From assembly GCF_963678635.1 (NCBI RefSeq), contig NC_087067.1, forward strand, positions 29,688,403-29,752,402: a DNA stretch of 64,000 nucleotides, in the 5' to 3' direction. Below, piece by piece: positions 47,451 to 60,239 of this stretch. Under the pieces are notes generated by a model, which saw nothing but the letters and a program-made list of their open reading frames with translations, had not been told where the DNA came from and ran no database searches. The first letter of the stretch is position 1, and each line of letters starts with the position of its first letter. This DNA comes from Symsagittifera roscoffensis. Its lineage: Eukaryota > Xenacoelomorpha > Acoela > Convolutidae. The translations under genes were made by a program, and so were the position numbers.

Positions 47451-48648
47451 ATGAACTATTTAGGCGAAAAAACGGTTTGTTCTGTTAATACCATCTTATC
47501 CTTGAAAATGCCACATAAGTCAGTTGGTTTTTTTAAAGGCTTAAAAAACTGCTTCTTGTAGCCATTTTTGACATGTGTAACGTATCGAATTGAGCAATTT
47601 TACTCTTTACCTAAATTTTGATCAAAATATTGCTCAAAAAATGTAACTGACGTTTTGGTTCAGAAAATAAAGTATCTGAGAATCCGATTTGAAACAAATG
47701 GGTGAAAATGTTTGGAGGTAACTGAGTTTAAAGTCATCTCCCGCTATTCCTAGGAGGGAGAAAAACGTAAAAGAAGCTGTTTAAAAGCTGGCTTAGACAA
47801 AAAACAAAATGAAATTTATATGCAAAAAGAACGGTTTGTTCTGTTACTACCGCTATCTTTCCATTATGACATTGGTAAATTGTTAAAGCTTGTTCCGCTT
47901 CGCTCCTCTTCGTATGTATTCGGTTTGAGTTGTTTCATGTGTTTGAGTTATGAATCTGATTGTCTGGAAAAAAAAAACCTTGTTAAAAACTTGTTTTGTA
48001 ATTGTTCCTAAAGTGGAGCCGGCAAACGCAGGGCTTCGCCCTTTTATACGAGCACTCTTGTTTGCGATCTAAAGTTTTTAGGCTACGCTTAAAATCTCTT
48101 TTATTTCTTTATATAGTTTTGCATTAAATAACGTCCCCGTTTCAATGGGTACTTGCAGGTTTATAATAAACTGAAACTAGTTTTCATTTCAAGAAAAATA
48201 TTCTGTTCTTTTATGAAAAAGAAAATCAAAACCAAAAAAAGTAGTTTCAAAGAGGTAAATTTAATTATAGTAAAAGCTATTTTTTTTGTAAATTGAACAT
48301 GACAGTCATTCCAAGTTCATTTTTTGAAGTAGTTACAGGTTTATACTCATTTAAATTGTTCGCTGCTAATGACAAAGAAAATCAAATAAATGCATGGTAT
48401 GCTTAGTTGTTAATGATTGTAATAACAATCAAAAAAAGTTGTTTTGTGAAAAAGGAAACATTATCAAGGAGATAAATTGGGTTAAGATGAACCATCAAAA
48501 CAATAATAAAACAATCTGTGTAGGGTTTTTATGCCCTTAAACTTTAGTGTTTCAATAAATATGCAATGTTTGAAATTTTTTATTCAAACTTCAGAAAAGA
48601 ATGTTTTATTGGCTTTTGCTATTTTGCCGCTTAAATTAGATAAAACTG

Positions 48649-49649
48649 CCCCCACTCAGTAAAAATTGGTAATACTCGATTATATTATAATTATAATCAT
48701 ACTTTTAGCAAAGTTGTAATAAATTATGAGCGCCAATTTTAGATGTTTGAACGATTTATAATCCATTATAATGATAACATTTTTGGTGACTTTTCGATAT
48801 ATTATCATTAATTATATTTGATTATAACTTTTCCGAACTGATTATAGTTTTTACCGATTATAATCTTTTTTTTTCTATCAAAACATTATCTAACAAAAAC
48901 AATTATATATAATATATCATAGCTTAGCTATTTTGCATTTAAACACAGTAAAGTTCAAATTCAATTCAATTTTAAGATGTAAGCAGGAGCAAAGTATCTA
49001 GGATTTTCTTGAGGGGGATGTATTTTCAAACAGTAGTCATAAAATTTTGTCGACCTTTTTTTAGATCGACCAAATTGATTTTCCGATTTTCCGAGCTCTC
49101 TCAAAGCACTAAAAAAGACTCTGTTTTGGTCAAAATTTCTTCGTCGCAGGCAGAGTTTTGAAAAAACTGGCCAAAAAAGTCGCGTGTAGGCACTTTTTGG
49201 AAAATTTTGACCAAAAAATAGCGTTTTTTGGCGCGCGCTCCCCCATCTAATTTAGTATATATTGGCACCAAAGGCGCCTTCAGAATGTTTTTAGGCTCCG
49301 TTACTAAAATGGCTATAAGTACAAAATTACAGTTTCTTTTTCTTTGAGTTCAATAACCAACTGCAAAACACACAAAACAAAACAAAAACTGATACGAAAT
49401 GAAGGGATGACGTTTGTTGAATAATAATGGATTATAATCCATTATAATGGATTATAATTCAAAAAAATTTGAGAAAAAATTTTCAAAAAAAAAATTGATT
49501 ATAATCGATTAAAATGATTTTTATTGTTTTAAGAAGTAGTAACATTATAATCCATTTTCAATCAATTATAACCATTTTTTTTTTGAATTTTATGGAGACT
49601 GATAATAAAATCCATTATAATCTAACATTTTTTTTAAACTGAGAGCGGG
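48649..49649. mobile_element. Palindromic element with ATTATAATC-type internal repeats
   Basis: The ends CCCCCACTCAGT and CCCGCTCTCAGT resemble the CCCGCACTGAC ends of the element at 33895. Both flanks inside the termini are packed with ATTATAATC/GATTATAAT and CCATTATAATGG words, while the 33895 element uses ATCGATTTAAAT words. A CAGGGGCGGAT-family MITE piece (48995-49320) has inserted in the core. No TA duplication survives at the left end. Confidence 0.6.
48995..49320. mobile_element. CAGGGGCGGAT-family MITE piece, nested
   Basis: It begins near ATCTAGGATTTTCTTGAG and contains the family interior (GAGCTCTCTCAAAGCACTA, GGCACTTTTTGGAAAATTTT, ATATATTGGCACC). It lies inside the palindromic element, so it inserted later. 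Both extreme termini are lost. Confidence 0.7.
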
Positions 49650-49856
49650 TAAGGCTTACGAAATAAGAAACGCTTTCCTTACTTTGAAAAACCAATTTTT
49701 TGTAAACTTATCAAAATTAGAGCTGCTTTATTTAAGTATTGTCTAATGAGCCTTTTGATGAAAAAAACTTCAAGAGTGACTGCGTAACGCGGAAGTACAG
49801 CAATTTTGATTTTGACTTTTTTAAACAAAACAGTGTAGAAAGTGTTTTTTTCTTCC

Positions 49857-50446
<590 letters not shown>

Positions 50447-50638
50447 TGATGAAGCATTATTTCAAAATATATAGCATGTTATAAACAAACCAAAATATAT
50501 AGCTTTTTAGCTATCCTAAAAAAGCCAGACTACCAGCTTCCAAACCCTTATAATATTGCTGAAAATTGTTGCAGGTAAGCTATCATTTTAGTTTTGAGCC
50601 CACGACATCGATAGCTTCCAGGGGATTTTCTAGATTAA

Positions 50639-50995
50639 TTGCCTCAGAAATGGCTGGCTGAAAAAAAACAACCACCAGGAGCACAAATATTAAATATTCC
50701 GTCATTTACTAAAACGTTTGGGAAAAATGTGAAAGTAGTTTTTGACGAACGTCTTTTACTTTGTTCAATTACGAAATATGACTCAATTTTTTTGTGGTCA
50801 AGATGTCTCCGTGGAGTGGAAGCGACAGCTTTATATCAGGTACGCGAAAGCAGAAAGCCGAAAGTCGGAATTATGAAGTTGGTTTCTGTACTTCTCAAAG
50901 ACAAAAACACATTAAAGCAGGCTGAGAATCTTTTTTTAATCAAAATAGGCTACAAATACATACTAAAATACTGTACTTTGAATCAAGTTTTCTGA
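50639..50995 (+). CDS. Open frame, 118 residues, unrecognised
   Basis: The frame is open for 118 codons but has no ATG at its head (it begins TTG). The sequence (FGKNVKVVFDERLLL, LYQVRESRKPKVG) looks protein-like, with no known domain. It could be an exon, since an AG precedes it (TTTTCTAG at 50633), or chance. It lies just downstream of the lectin gene on the opposite strand. Confidence 0.25.
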   Translation: MPQKWLAEKKQPPGAQILNIPSFTKTFGKNVKVVFDERLLLCSITKYDSIFLWSRCLRGVEATALYQVRESRKPKVGIMKLVSVLLKDKNTLKQAENLFLIKIGYKYILKYCTLNQVF

Positions 50996-51126
50996 TATTC
51001 AATAAATTTTTTGATATTGTTTTTTATAAGTTTCCGTCGTTAGTGCTGTTTTTGTTGTTTTTGTTTTGTTCATCACATTGGTTGTGTCAATGTTATTGGA
51101 AGGGGGTCGCCTCTTTGTGGAGATGA

Positions 51127-53955
51127 TTACGCAGGTTCTTCGGGAACAAAGCATGCTGAAATATTTATAATAATTATCTTTTATGCAATAATTTTTTAAC
51201 TAACTAAAGTTCTATTGTGAAGGTATTTTGTGCTTTAACTAACGAGGGTGTAGTAAACAAAATTAGAATCGAAAATAGCTGAGATTTAAAATTATTCGGC
51301 AGCTCGAGACTTCCTTTCAAAATTATTTTTCACGTGGATAGCAATGACCGCGTTAACTGATTTTCCGCGCCATAAAGACTTGATCAAAAAAAACTGAGCA
51401 ACCTTGTCTTGAACAAAATAGTCTTGATCAATATTTTTATCCCTATTTCATTCATAAAACTAGAATTAAATAAAATTGCTTTGTTCGACGATAGTTATAA
51501 TGATCACAATTTCTAAAGAAAGACTTGGTAAAATGTTTTTGAATCATCTATCAACCGTGCTAAGATTCTAACAAAGATGGCGGTTTAGGGCGAATCTCGA
51601 ACCTACAACCTTTCTACTGATAGGCCGAGACTGTCGCAGCCGATCCCTAATCTGAGAGCTACTGAGAGGCCGATACCCTAATCGAGATTTAAAAAGAGTG
51701 GAATTGTTGTCTTACCCTCGCACAGGGTAGCGTGAACAAGTCCGTCCTCACAATCGTAATCGTCTAGGCCCACATTTTTGTTATCCGACACCTTCTTCAA
51801 TGCAACACATCTTTCGTCGAAGATTACCTTGTCTGTAATCGAAAACAAAAACAAAAAAAAACTCATTTGTTAACTGAACTGATTGAAAAGCAGGGAATCG
51901 AGGGTACGAGTCCCAGAGCTGTCAGATTTTATTGTTGCTACATAAATATCTATAAAGTGTTGAAAAAGTTGAGGAATTTAGGAAATTTGTTTAAATTATT
52001 CTCGTTTTCAGTTTCATCTCGTTTAATCTCATTAATATCATGTAATTTTGATGTTTCTCTCGAAACAAAATCTTGCTTTAATTACTAAATTAAATAATTA
52101 CTAAATAAATTTTAAACAAAATTGGTTAATTGCATTTTCAAATTAGTTTTTCGGATAAATGTTTATTTCTTAAAATAACTTGAAGCAGTTATCAAAACGG
52201 AACGGTTTGTTCGTTAAAAATATGAGCAACTATACGCCCTATAGAACCTAGTAATCGAAACTTTTAACGAAACAAGATTGAAAATGAGCAGTCTAAAATA
52301 AGTCGCTTGGATGGATTGTTTTTGCCATTTTAAAATTCTGCTCTGATAATAGCAACCATGTTAGTGCAACTAGATTACCCAGAGCGGCCTTTCCTCCGTC
52401 GTTCGGCTGTTCTTGAACCGCGTTGCTGCTGTTCCTCCACAGGGCAGGGTTCATAACCACTCGAGGGCAGTCCAAGTACATGTCATAGTAAGCCTAACCA
52501 CAGTATAAATGAGTACATAAAATAGTCTTTCCGATCACAGTTGACAGTGCAAATAAGTCAAGTTAAGACCCTTTATCCACTAGGGAGGGGACCAAGTACG
52601 AGCTATAAAGCTCATGACGGCCAACCGCAGTTGTACCCCTGCTTAAGGACTACATGCAAATTTTCTGGCTATTTTTCTGGCTGGTTAATGTTGCCTCACC
52701 CTCAAACAACGAGCACGGCTCTAGGTGGGCCTCGAACATCCGACCTTTCGATAGAGAGGCGGAGACGTAACAACTTCATCACCGCTCCCGCATAACGACT
52801 TCACCAAAAAAAGGTTTAAAAAGGCTACCCCATCACTACACTACACTATGGCTTAGGGCGAACTTTAGATGTCTCAAGGAAAGCTCGTTGTGAGTCAAGT
52901 AAGGAGCCTTTTGAGGCCTTTTTATCATTTTGAAGCCTTTTTAGAAAAAATCAAAAAAAAGTTGTATCAACGTTGAGAAAAAAATCTGATTTTTTTTTCG
53001 TTTTTTTTAGCTTAATTCACACTTAAAAACGGCTATCGGGAGCTATCTTTAAAAAAAAGTAAAGTTTTTCCAGAACACTTTAAATTTAGGAAGTTTTGAA
53101 CTTGTTTTTATAAGAAATACTGCGAGATGACCGAGTGTAAACTTGCGCCTATCTGGTTAAGTATTAGTTATCACACCGGAACTTTTCAAGTATTATTAAA
53201 AAAATTGATTTATTTTGTAAGTTAACTTTTAGAACCTCTGGTGGTTGCTGATCTTTTTGAATCTCCTGTTGGCTTGAATTATGATTACCTTGGGGTTGAT
53301 TCGTTCAGGTTTCACTTCGGTATTGTAGTCCAGATCTCCCACAGGGAATGGCGCCCTGCGGTACCCCATCCATACCCCTTTCGGACTGTTAGCGTCAAAG
53401 AGGTCGTTGTGGTTGGCCACGAGCCAATTTTTCAGAGCAGCCTAAAGTAAAATTTTTTTTAAAATAGTCTTTAAAACCACTTTCAGGTTTGATTTCTTTT
53501 GCTTCCTGATTGTCTTTCAAAAAATTCTGTTTTATCCAGTTTCGCAATTCAAGTCACTACACTGCATGTATGGAAAACTTCTTAGCATATTCACAAAATC
53601 TCTAACATTTATTGTTTTCAAGCAATCAGAAATTAATGTTAAGTTGGGTAATCATGGTGGGATCTCGTAGGATTGAAGCCCAACGACCCCACTGGCTTTA
53701 GGACTAAGCATTTGTCTCTGTAATGCTTATGCAAGGGTTATGTAATATTTGTTCAGTAGTTTAGAATGCTTACGGCTTCGGGTCGGTCTTTGGGCCGTGC
53801 AATCCAACCCTGCTGCAAAGTACACTCAATGTATGCCTCGTGCATCTTCACGAAGTCGCTGTCAATGTATTGCTTGTCCGCAGTGCTGTTCAGCACCAGT
53901 TTGTAACACTTACCCATATCGGCGCCTTAAATAACACAAGTCAACATTTTATTTT

Positions 53956-53995
<40 letters not shown>

Positions 53996-55575
53996 CTGAA
54001 TCACAGTATTAATTGTCAAGCCGCTTAGCGGATCTTTTGGAGAACACGGGGACCAAATTACCATTCTCGCTCTTAAAGTGTTTTTTTTTGGGCGGGTAGA
54101 TGTTTTTTTTGTTTCTAGCAACCTCGGCCGAAAAATTTCACCCGGAAATATTGTAATCGCTTCCGTGTGAAACACTCCATTGAAGCAATCAGAATGAAGT
54201 ATTTCACATAAAGTGCACAGCAATTTCAGTCCAAATTCAATGGGGGCGGATCTAAACTTGGTCAACTTATGTGGGTGGATTTTAAATAGATCCGGATATA
54301 GTTAAGCCGTCTGCCTAACATCCGCCCAAACAATTCACTAAGGAAAATTACCGCAGTAGGCATTCCTTGATTAAATGGCTTAAATAAATAATTCTATTCC
54401 AAAATCAATGAAATGGGGAGCATTTTTCTCAAAAATATTGTATATCAATCGAGATTCACTTTTTGCATAATCTTTTACTCAGTGGGTACGAACTACTTTG
54501 AGCGAACTTTAAGTTTCCTGCCACCGTTTGTAAAAAGCATCATAGGTCAAGATCTGCTTTTTGCGAGTCGTTACAGGATCCTCAACGATCACTCGAACGG
54601 AATCGAAAGTAGTATCATATCGAAGCATTTTTAGCCAGGAATCGGATTTTGAATGTTTTTTTTTCGAAAACTTTCTCTCAATGTTGAGAAAATCCTTGTT
54701 CTAGTTTTCAAACTGATGATTTGGGGCGGAGAGAAATTAAAAAGAATTACTCTGACCGACTCTGTTTGAACATACAAAAATACATCAGTGAGCTTCAACA
54801 GTATTTTTCTCTTAATTTCTATAAAGAGTTATGCCAGCGAGTGAATTTGTTTGGATTAGCACCACCCGCTACTTTTCTAATTCATCAAGCTAATGAAACT
54901 CCTCAATCAATGTATATCCTCAAAAAATATATCGTCAAAAATTCGAAATTTAAAAAATTTGACGAAGGAAATGTTATTATAAAATGTTCAAAATAATTCA
55001 GGGAAGCAATTGAAAACAGACCTGAAATGCGAATGAATCCTCCGGGAGGGCATCCAGGTTCTGACACTAGAGTTCCATAGGTCACTGCAACAGTCAATTT
55101 TAAACGCAACTGACATACAGCCACAGTCATTGTTGATTAGGATAGAACACAAATGAACATTGATGAAAACATCGGAAAAACTTAAAATTTGATGATCACT
55201 AGAGATTTATGGAATTTTAATAGAAAAGAAAACAAAGCTGCTATTAGTTAATTTCAAGATAAATCGATATTCTTAAGGCTACTTTATTGCTCTCCGAAGC
55301 ATTGCGGCAAACCCAAAAACAGTGCAAAATTGAAACGAAAGCTCTCTATTTGGAATACAACCAACTTCTTTCAATCAAATATCAGAGCTCTCTTGAGATC
55401 AAGCACTTTAAGATCTGAGCTCTGTGCGATTTAATTGAAATTGGTTCATGAGGCCGAGTTGATGAGTCAACTATCGGACAAAAAAGACTTATTCCTTTTA
55501 AAAAGCTTGTAGTTTGTGTTGAGTCTTACCTCCAAGGAAAATTGCCGAAAAGGCAAATGAGAGTCCCAAGTTCAT
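51127..55575 (-). CDS. Secreted C-type lectin, seven exons, 224 aa
   Basis: Exons by splice sites and phase: 55530-55575, 55022-55084, 53774-53925, 53289-53441, 52379-52493, 51716-51832, 51127-51155. All six introns are GT-AG and all phases join, giving 675 bases from ATG to TAA. Residues 1-19 form a signal peptide (MNLGLSFAFSAIFLG...). A long-form C-type lectin domain follows: CPPGGF (Cys27), GKCYKL (Cys43), Cys71, WMG at 111-113 (usual WIG), EQPND at 166-170 in the place of the sugar-specifying EPN/QPD motif, and Cys185, Cys204 (DDYDC) and Cys214 (LCE). N-glycosylation sites are NST (49) and NSS (159). It is probably a secreted sugar-binding or immune-type lectin. Calcium binding is uncertain because the WND motif is changed. 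Confidence 0.88.
51540..51690 (-). repeat. tRNA-like SINE head in lectin intron 6
   Basis: The minus strand has GGTTGTAGGTTCGAGATTC, a good B-box, after GCCTATCAGTAGAAAGG. The same arrangement recurs at 52730-52800. Probable SINE promoter region; the body was not delimited. Confidence 0.4.
52545..52800 (-). mobile_element. tRNA-derived SINE in lectin intron 4
   Basis: On the minus strand the head GCGGGAGCGGTGATG leads to GAAAGGTCGGATGTTCGAGG (B-box), followed by a unique body running to about 52545. It resembles the head at 51540-51690. The intron assignment follows from the lectin exons at 52379-52493 and 53289-53441. Confidence 0.5.
53959..53993. repeat. (AG)n microsatellite next to lectin exon 3 acceptor
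   Basis: About 17 AG dinucleotides. On the transcribed (minus) strand it is a CT tract ending some 33 bases before the exon 3 acceptor at 53926, so it may act as part of the polypyrimidine tract. Confidence 0.85.
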
Positions 55576-56423
55576 CTCGAAGTTTAGTCGAAGGTTTTAT
55601 CCCAGTTGGTTCACCAACAACTGACTGATCTACTCGAAAGATTGAGATGGAATGATTTTAAAACCCAGTCAAAAGTAACTACGAGAACTCGCAATATGTT
55701 ACAAGCAGCAGATTTAGAGATTTGATTGTTTAATGTCAAAAACCTGCTGAGAAACAGATTTTTCTATCTTCTTTGAAAAGAAGAAAAGACATTCTTCGAT
55801 ATTTGAGCATCTTGGAAAGATCAAAGGATAATACATGCATGGTATAAATGTGGATCGATTGATTTCTTTGTTCATTTGTTAGAAGTAAAAAGCTATACCA
55901 GACAACAGTCATCGAAAATATCTCACTTTTCGAATCAAGTAAAAACATTAAAAATTGTTGTTTTTTTAAACTAGTGCCAATTTTTGTGTGTGGTTGAAAC
56001 TTTTTCTTATTTTTGCCGAATAATTTTTTGATTTTTTGTCTATTGATGTTTTTTCACTCGAAATTAAAGCGAATCTGAAAAATGTTAAAATGTTAAAATT
56101 TTTTTTGATCTTTTTTTAGGTCGACCAAATTAATTTTTGAAGCTCTCCCAAAGCACTAAAAAACGCCTGTTTTGGCCAAATTGAGCCAAAACAAGCCGAA
56201 ACAGCCGAAAAAATCCCTTCGAAAAGAAAAGGAAAGAAGGTGAAAACATTCGATAACAATTAAAAACTTACTTCAAATTTATTTGAGAACAATTCTTCTG
56301 TCTGGATTTTTTTGTTGCTAAATTTGTTTTATATTACTTTTTACTTAACAAATTGTGTGCTGGAAATTGTTTTTTCATCAAAAATACTCCATAAACAGGA
56401 CTGTAGGGTCTTGCCTTGATACA

Positions 56424-56790
56424 AGACAGAGGCAGATATAAGATTTTCTAGAGGGGGGATTTTCAAAAAAAAATCTAAAATTTTGGCCACCTTTTCTCAA
56501 GTAGACCAAATTGATTTTCTGAGCTCTCCCAAATCACTAAAACTTCCTGTTTTAATCACAATTTCTGCGCCGTAAGCAAAATTTAAAAAACAAGCCAAGA
56601 AAAGGTTTTTAGGCACTTATGGAAAACTTTGACTAAAAAGACGCGTTTTTTGGCGCGCTCTTCCCCTTCAAAGATAGTAAAGATTGGAGTCCGTCAGCAT
56701 AAAATGGATATTTCAGAATAGTGCATTGGGTCGGCAGGGGGTCAACAACCGTACAACCATACCCCTCCCCTCCTCTTCAAAACGGTTTTG
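56424..56790. mobile_element. CAGGGGCGGAT-family MITE, degenerate
   Basis: It starts CAGAGGCAGATATAAG and follows the family interior to GGGTCGGCAGGGGGTC, with deletions. The right terminus is not recognisable. Confidence 0.6.
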
Positions 56791-57200
56791 GGGGGGAGAA
56801 AATATTGATTTTTAAAAGCTAACTTTAAGTATAGCCTAGATTTTTTTAAATCAAAATTAACCGTATTACTAAAGAAAGTTGATTTAAAACATTCGTTTGT
56901 GTAAATAACAGCATTAAAACAGCATTGCGTGTTGAATGAAAGGCCTATTTTATACAGAACTATTTTAAAGAATTAATACATGCTTGATGAAGGCATTCTA
57001 CTGTAGATTATTTAGGTGAATATGAGATTGTGCGGTTGCTCCTTGAGAAAAATAGTTGTGCTAGGAGAGGTTAATTTACTACGGACAATTTGCAATTTTT
57101 TTAGCCATTTTTCTTGCCCGCACGCTGCAATAGGCCCGAACAAAAGAGCATATACCTTCCTCCTTGGAAATCCTTTGACCAAAAAATTGAGTCATTGCAG

Positions 57201-57367
57201 GGCCAAACTGTGCATTTTGTGAATTGTAAGTGGATTCCGCAAAAAGGACGCTCCAATTGCTCCTCTTTTGTTCTTTCAATTTCTTTGATAGTTCCGACAA
57301 GACTTGTCACTGGAATCCAGGAGCATGCAGACACAAATTGTGCGCTTATCCAGTGCACAGTTTGGCC
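57201..57367. mobile_element. MITE with GGCCAAACTGTGCA termini, copy 3, nested
   Basis: Perfect inverted ends GGCCAAACTGTGCA and TTGCAG directly repeated on both sides (57195-57200, 57368-57373). The flanks join to give the interior of the CAGGGGCGGAT family, so this is a MITE inside a MITE. Confidence 0.75.
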
Positions 57368-58980
57368 TTGCAGCGGTTTTTTGTCTCGCGCTCTCCTTCA
57401 AAATTAGTGTATATCGATGCCAAAGGAGCTTTTAGTAAAATTTTAGGGCCAATGTCATAAAACAAAACCAAAGAAAACCTTTTGTTGTTGAGGGGGAAGG
57501 CCAAATCCATGAAAAAAAGGCAGCCACTTCCCCTGATCCCTCTCCTCACTTTTTTAAAAAAAACTGAACAATGGGTTAACCACAAGTAGTCAAGATCAAC
57601 ACCATTTGCGACTTTCTTTTTGTTGCACATACACGGGCAGCAAGTTTCTTAAAAACTATTCAAAGATTTTCTAGAACTTCGAAGTTTACATTTCGCATTC
57701 TTTTTTTTCTAACTTTCGAAGAAAGTAAGAAATATCTATGCTTGTGGTTTTTTTTTTATTCAGACCACTTCTCAAAAATATTTTCATCGGGGGATCGTTG
57801 CATGTATCGTTGTTGTCCCAGAAGGCGCGCGCACTCCACTAGACTTTCCTGGCGTAAAGAAAGCTGTGAAATGCAGCTATTTGCTGTGAGTCGCTTATTC
57901 ATCCCATACACGATTCTTAATATTCATCTTAAAATGAAAGTTAGTCAATATTTCATTGAGCAAAAACTAGACAAAACAAGTTTATGGACCGTCACAACAA
58001 TCGGCGCGTTGCTTTGATACGAGCAGTCTTCTTTGAATATAGCCAGGCTTTTGTGCTGTTTTTCCTTTCACAAATTTTAACAATTCAAATGTCATTTTTG
58101 GCTCATTTTTTTAAACTAATTTTGCATGTAATGAAACTTTGATTTGGAAAAGGAAATAGTTCGGAGGTTTCAAACAGGGTTACCTTTACATTTTACAAGG
58201 AAGCAATTCTTCAACTAATTTCCCGGGTAACCTCCAAAGACCAAAAATGCTAATCATACAATTCCATAAACTAAGTCTATGAAAAAATACCACTTATACG
58301 AAATCCATATATTTTCCTAAAACGGTGTCATCATTTTTTAAAGGCCTTTTTCTTGTTTTGGCATCAAAGTTGGTGTATTGTGCAAAATAAAAAGAAATTT
58401 TTTTTGTCAAAAAATGCTACTCAAACAATTTCCATATATGGAAGCTGTATGGTTTGCAATTTTTTGATGGCGACAAGTATTTTTAAAATTTCATCAAAAC
58501 TTTTTTAACCGTAAATCGAATTTTGAACTAAAAAAAACATTCTCTTAAAAAAAATTGAATGCAAAATTTATTTTTTGTGCGCATAAGGTAGTGTAGTCCT
58601 GGATAAACAAAAATTGAATTTTTTGGAGCTTCTCTTTATAATTTAAAAAAAAAAACGTTAAACACTTCTATTTTTCTTGTATGATTTGTTTATGTATGCC
58701 TTGATCAATGCCTGTTAATTTAAAAAATCAATTTCGAAAATACTCATCTTTGAGATTTTGCCAAAATTTAGAAATTTGATGCTTTCAGTGAACTATTTGT
58801 GTATGAAATCTCTTATACAAGCAGGTCGTTTCCAATGGTCGTTTCCAATAGTTTATTTGTAAAGTTCAAATTTAAAATAAAATAATATACAAAAGAGCAA
58901 TGATTAAAGTTTATTAATTAATTGAGCAGTTCCTTCTTTTAAGCTTTTAAGATGTCTTTTGTAAGTTTTCAGTAGATTCA

Positions 58981-60229
58981 TCAATCATCATCAGGCACTA
59001 TTTCCCTTAGATTTCTGACGTTAATGTCACAGAAATTTAGTGACACAGAAAAGTCTCCGTTCGTGAGGATGCGTGTGAACAGAAATACACCTATAACCCC
59101 AACTGAGTGCAGAGCCCCAAAAACCACAGCAATCAAGCTCATCTGGAACAAATAATTCTCAACAATGGATCCAGCCACATCTGCGCAGCCCTCGTGGTTG
59201 ATTTTTGTATCATTGAAACTGCTCAGAGTTTCGCCGCAACCTTCAGTTCTCTGTTTGCAGCAGGAGTCTGGTACATGATAGCCCGGAATAAACACGACCT
59301 TCCAGTCTCCGGGGCCCGATTTCCCGCAGCATTTGAAGTCTTCCTGTACTCTGTCCCAACCCCTGAAAAATGATATTGCACTCCTTCGAAATTATTAGCA
59401 CAAAAATACTACGAAATTTTGAAAAAAAAATAATGAAATTTGTAAGTTTCCTATCTCGTTTTGATTGTTATCGTACGGTTTTATAAAAGTGACAATTTTC
59501 TGATCCTTAAAAATATGGGCAACTTTTGGACGGAAATTTTCAAGCACTCCTATACTAACCAACTTAAATAGGCTATCGGTTTGATACCAAATTTGACAAA
59601 ATCTTGTTCAGCCAGTCCACACTTGAGTTTTTCTCTTTCCTTTTTTGAAGACCTTCCAAAAAAATTTCAAAACGGCTATTTTGCTTAAAACTTCCTGCTG
59701 AAAAAATATTGGCTCAAATTGCTCATCTTTGAAAATATTCAAAGATTGTGTTATATGTTTTGTATTGGACCACTCTCTCGAGAAAGGCCAAGATCTACCC
59801 AGATATAAACATAACATACCTTTTCACTTCTGTATCGTTTGGGTAATGTATCATTTTCTGATTCACACTGTCCCAGAAAACTTTTCCCGCGTCATCTTTA
59901 GTTAACAACGAGAAAATCCCAACGCCGATCAGCAAAGCAATCAGCACGAGCAGTACACACTTATAGATTTCGACCAGGTGTTCCTTCGCAGGTGGATGGA
60001 TTCCAAAAAGTCCAACCACGGTACCCACGATCAGCATGATGCCACATACCAAGTAGGATACTGTGGCAATATTTATGTGGTGAAGGTCAAAAGCATGAAA
60101 GTCATGCAGTCTGAGAGCATATTCAAAAATGCCTGTGATAATAAATCCAATTACGGATATTAATGATAAAACAGCAAAAATGTACAGAAAAGACTGTAAA
60201 CGACGTTGTAAAACATTAAACGTAAGCAT
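58981..60229 (-). CDS. Tetraspanin, two exons, 263 aa
   Basis: Exon 1 is 59820-60229 and exon 2 is 58981-59362. The intron (59363-59819) is GT-AG and the split codon (AG|G) restores Arg137, giving 792 bases with the stop. Four membrane segments are seen: about 12-34, 52-76, 88-108 and 207-230. The large extracellular loop holds the signature CCG (148-150), then CC (171-172), Cys179 and Cys196, so six cysteines in total. NDT glycosylation sites occur in the loop. Both ends are cytoplasmic and the tail ends EIVPDDD. Tetraspanins organise membrane microdomains with integrins and other partners. The exon 1 start is an ATG at 60227-60229 with no upstream in-frame alternative noted. No partner gene is nearby. 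Confidence 0.92.
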
Positions 60230-60239
60230 TTTGACGAAC

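Larger units (their letters stand above)
45840..48640. other. Repeat-rich intergenic DNA
   Basis: No gene recognised. It contains a diverged copy of the GGATCTACTTAACAATC MITE (46487-46688), a 5' portion of the CAGGGGCGGAT family (47142-47450, inverted relative to 40650), and an AACGGTTTGTTCTGTTA word repeated about 360 bases apart (47471 and 47829). A hairpin AGGGC-TTC-GCCCT followed by TACGAGCA is at 48029-48055. Confidence 0.5.
55580..58900. other. Intergenic DNA with MITE pieces
   Basis: No gene recognised between lectin and tetraspanin. The TACGAGCA-type dispersed repeat occurs at 58014-58030, with a diverged relative near 56400-56430. MITE-family pieces lie at 56100-56190, 56424-56790 and 57050-57560, the last interrupted by another MITE at 57201-57367. 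Confidence 0.5.

Noticed and set aside
57016-57460. Overlapping frames on both strands near 57 kb as genes
   Set aside because: They lie in a MITE inserted in another MITE; the frames follow from inverted ends.
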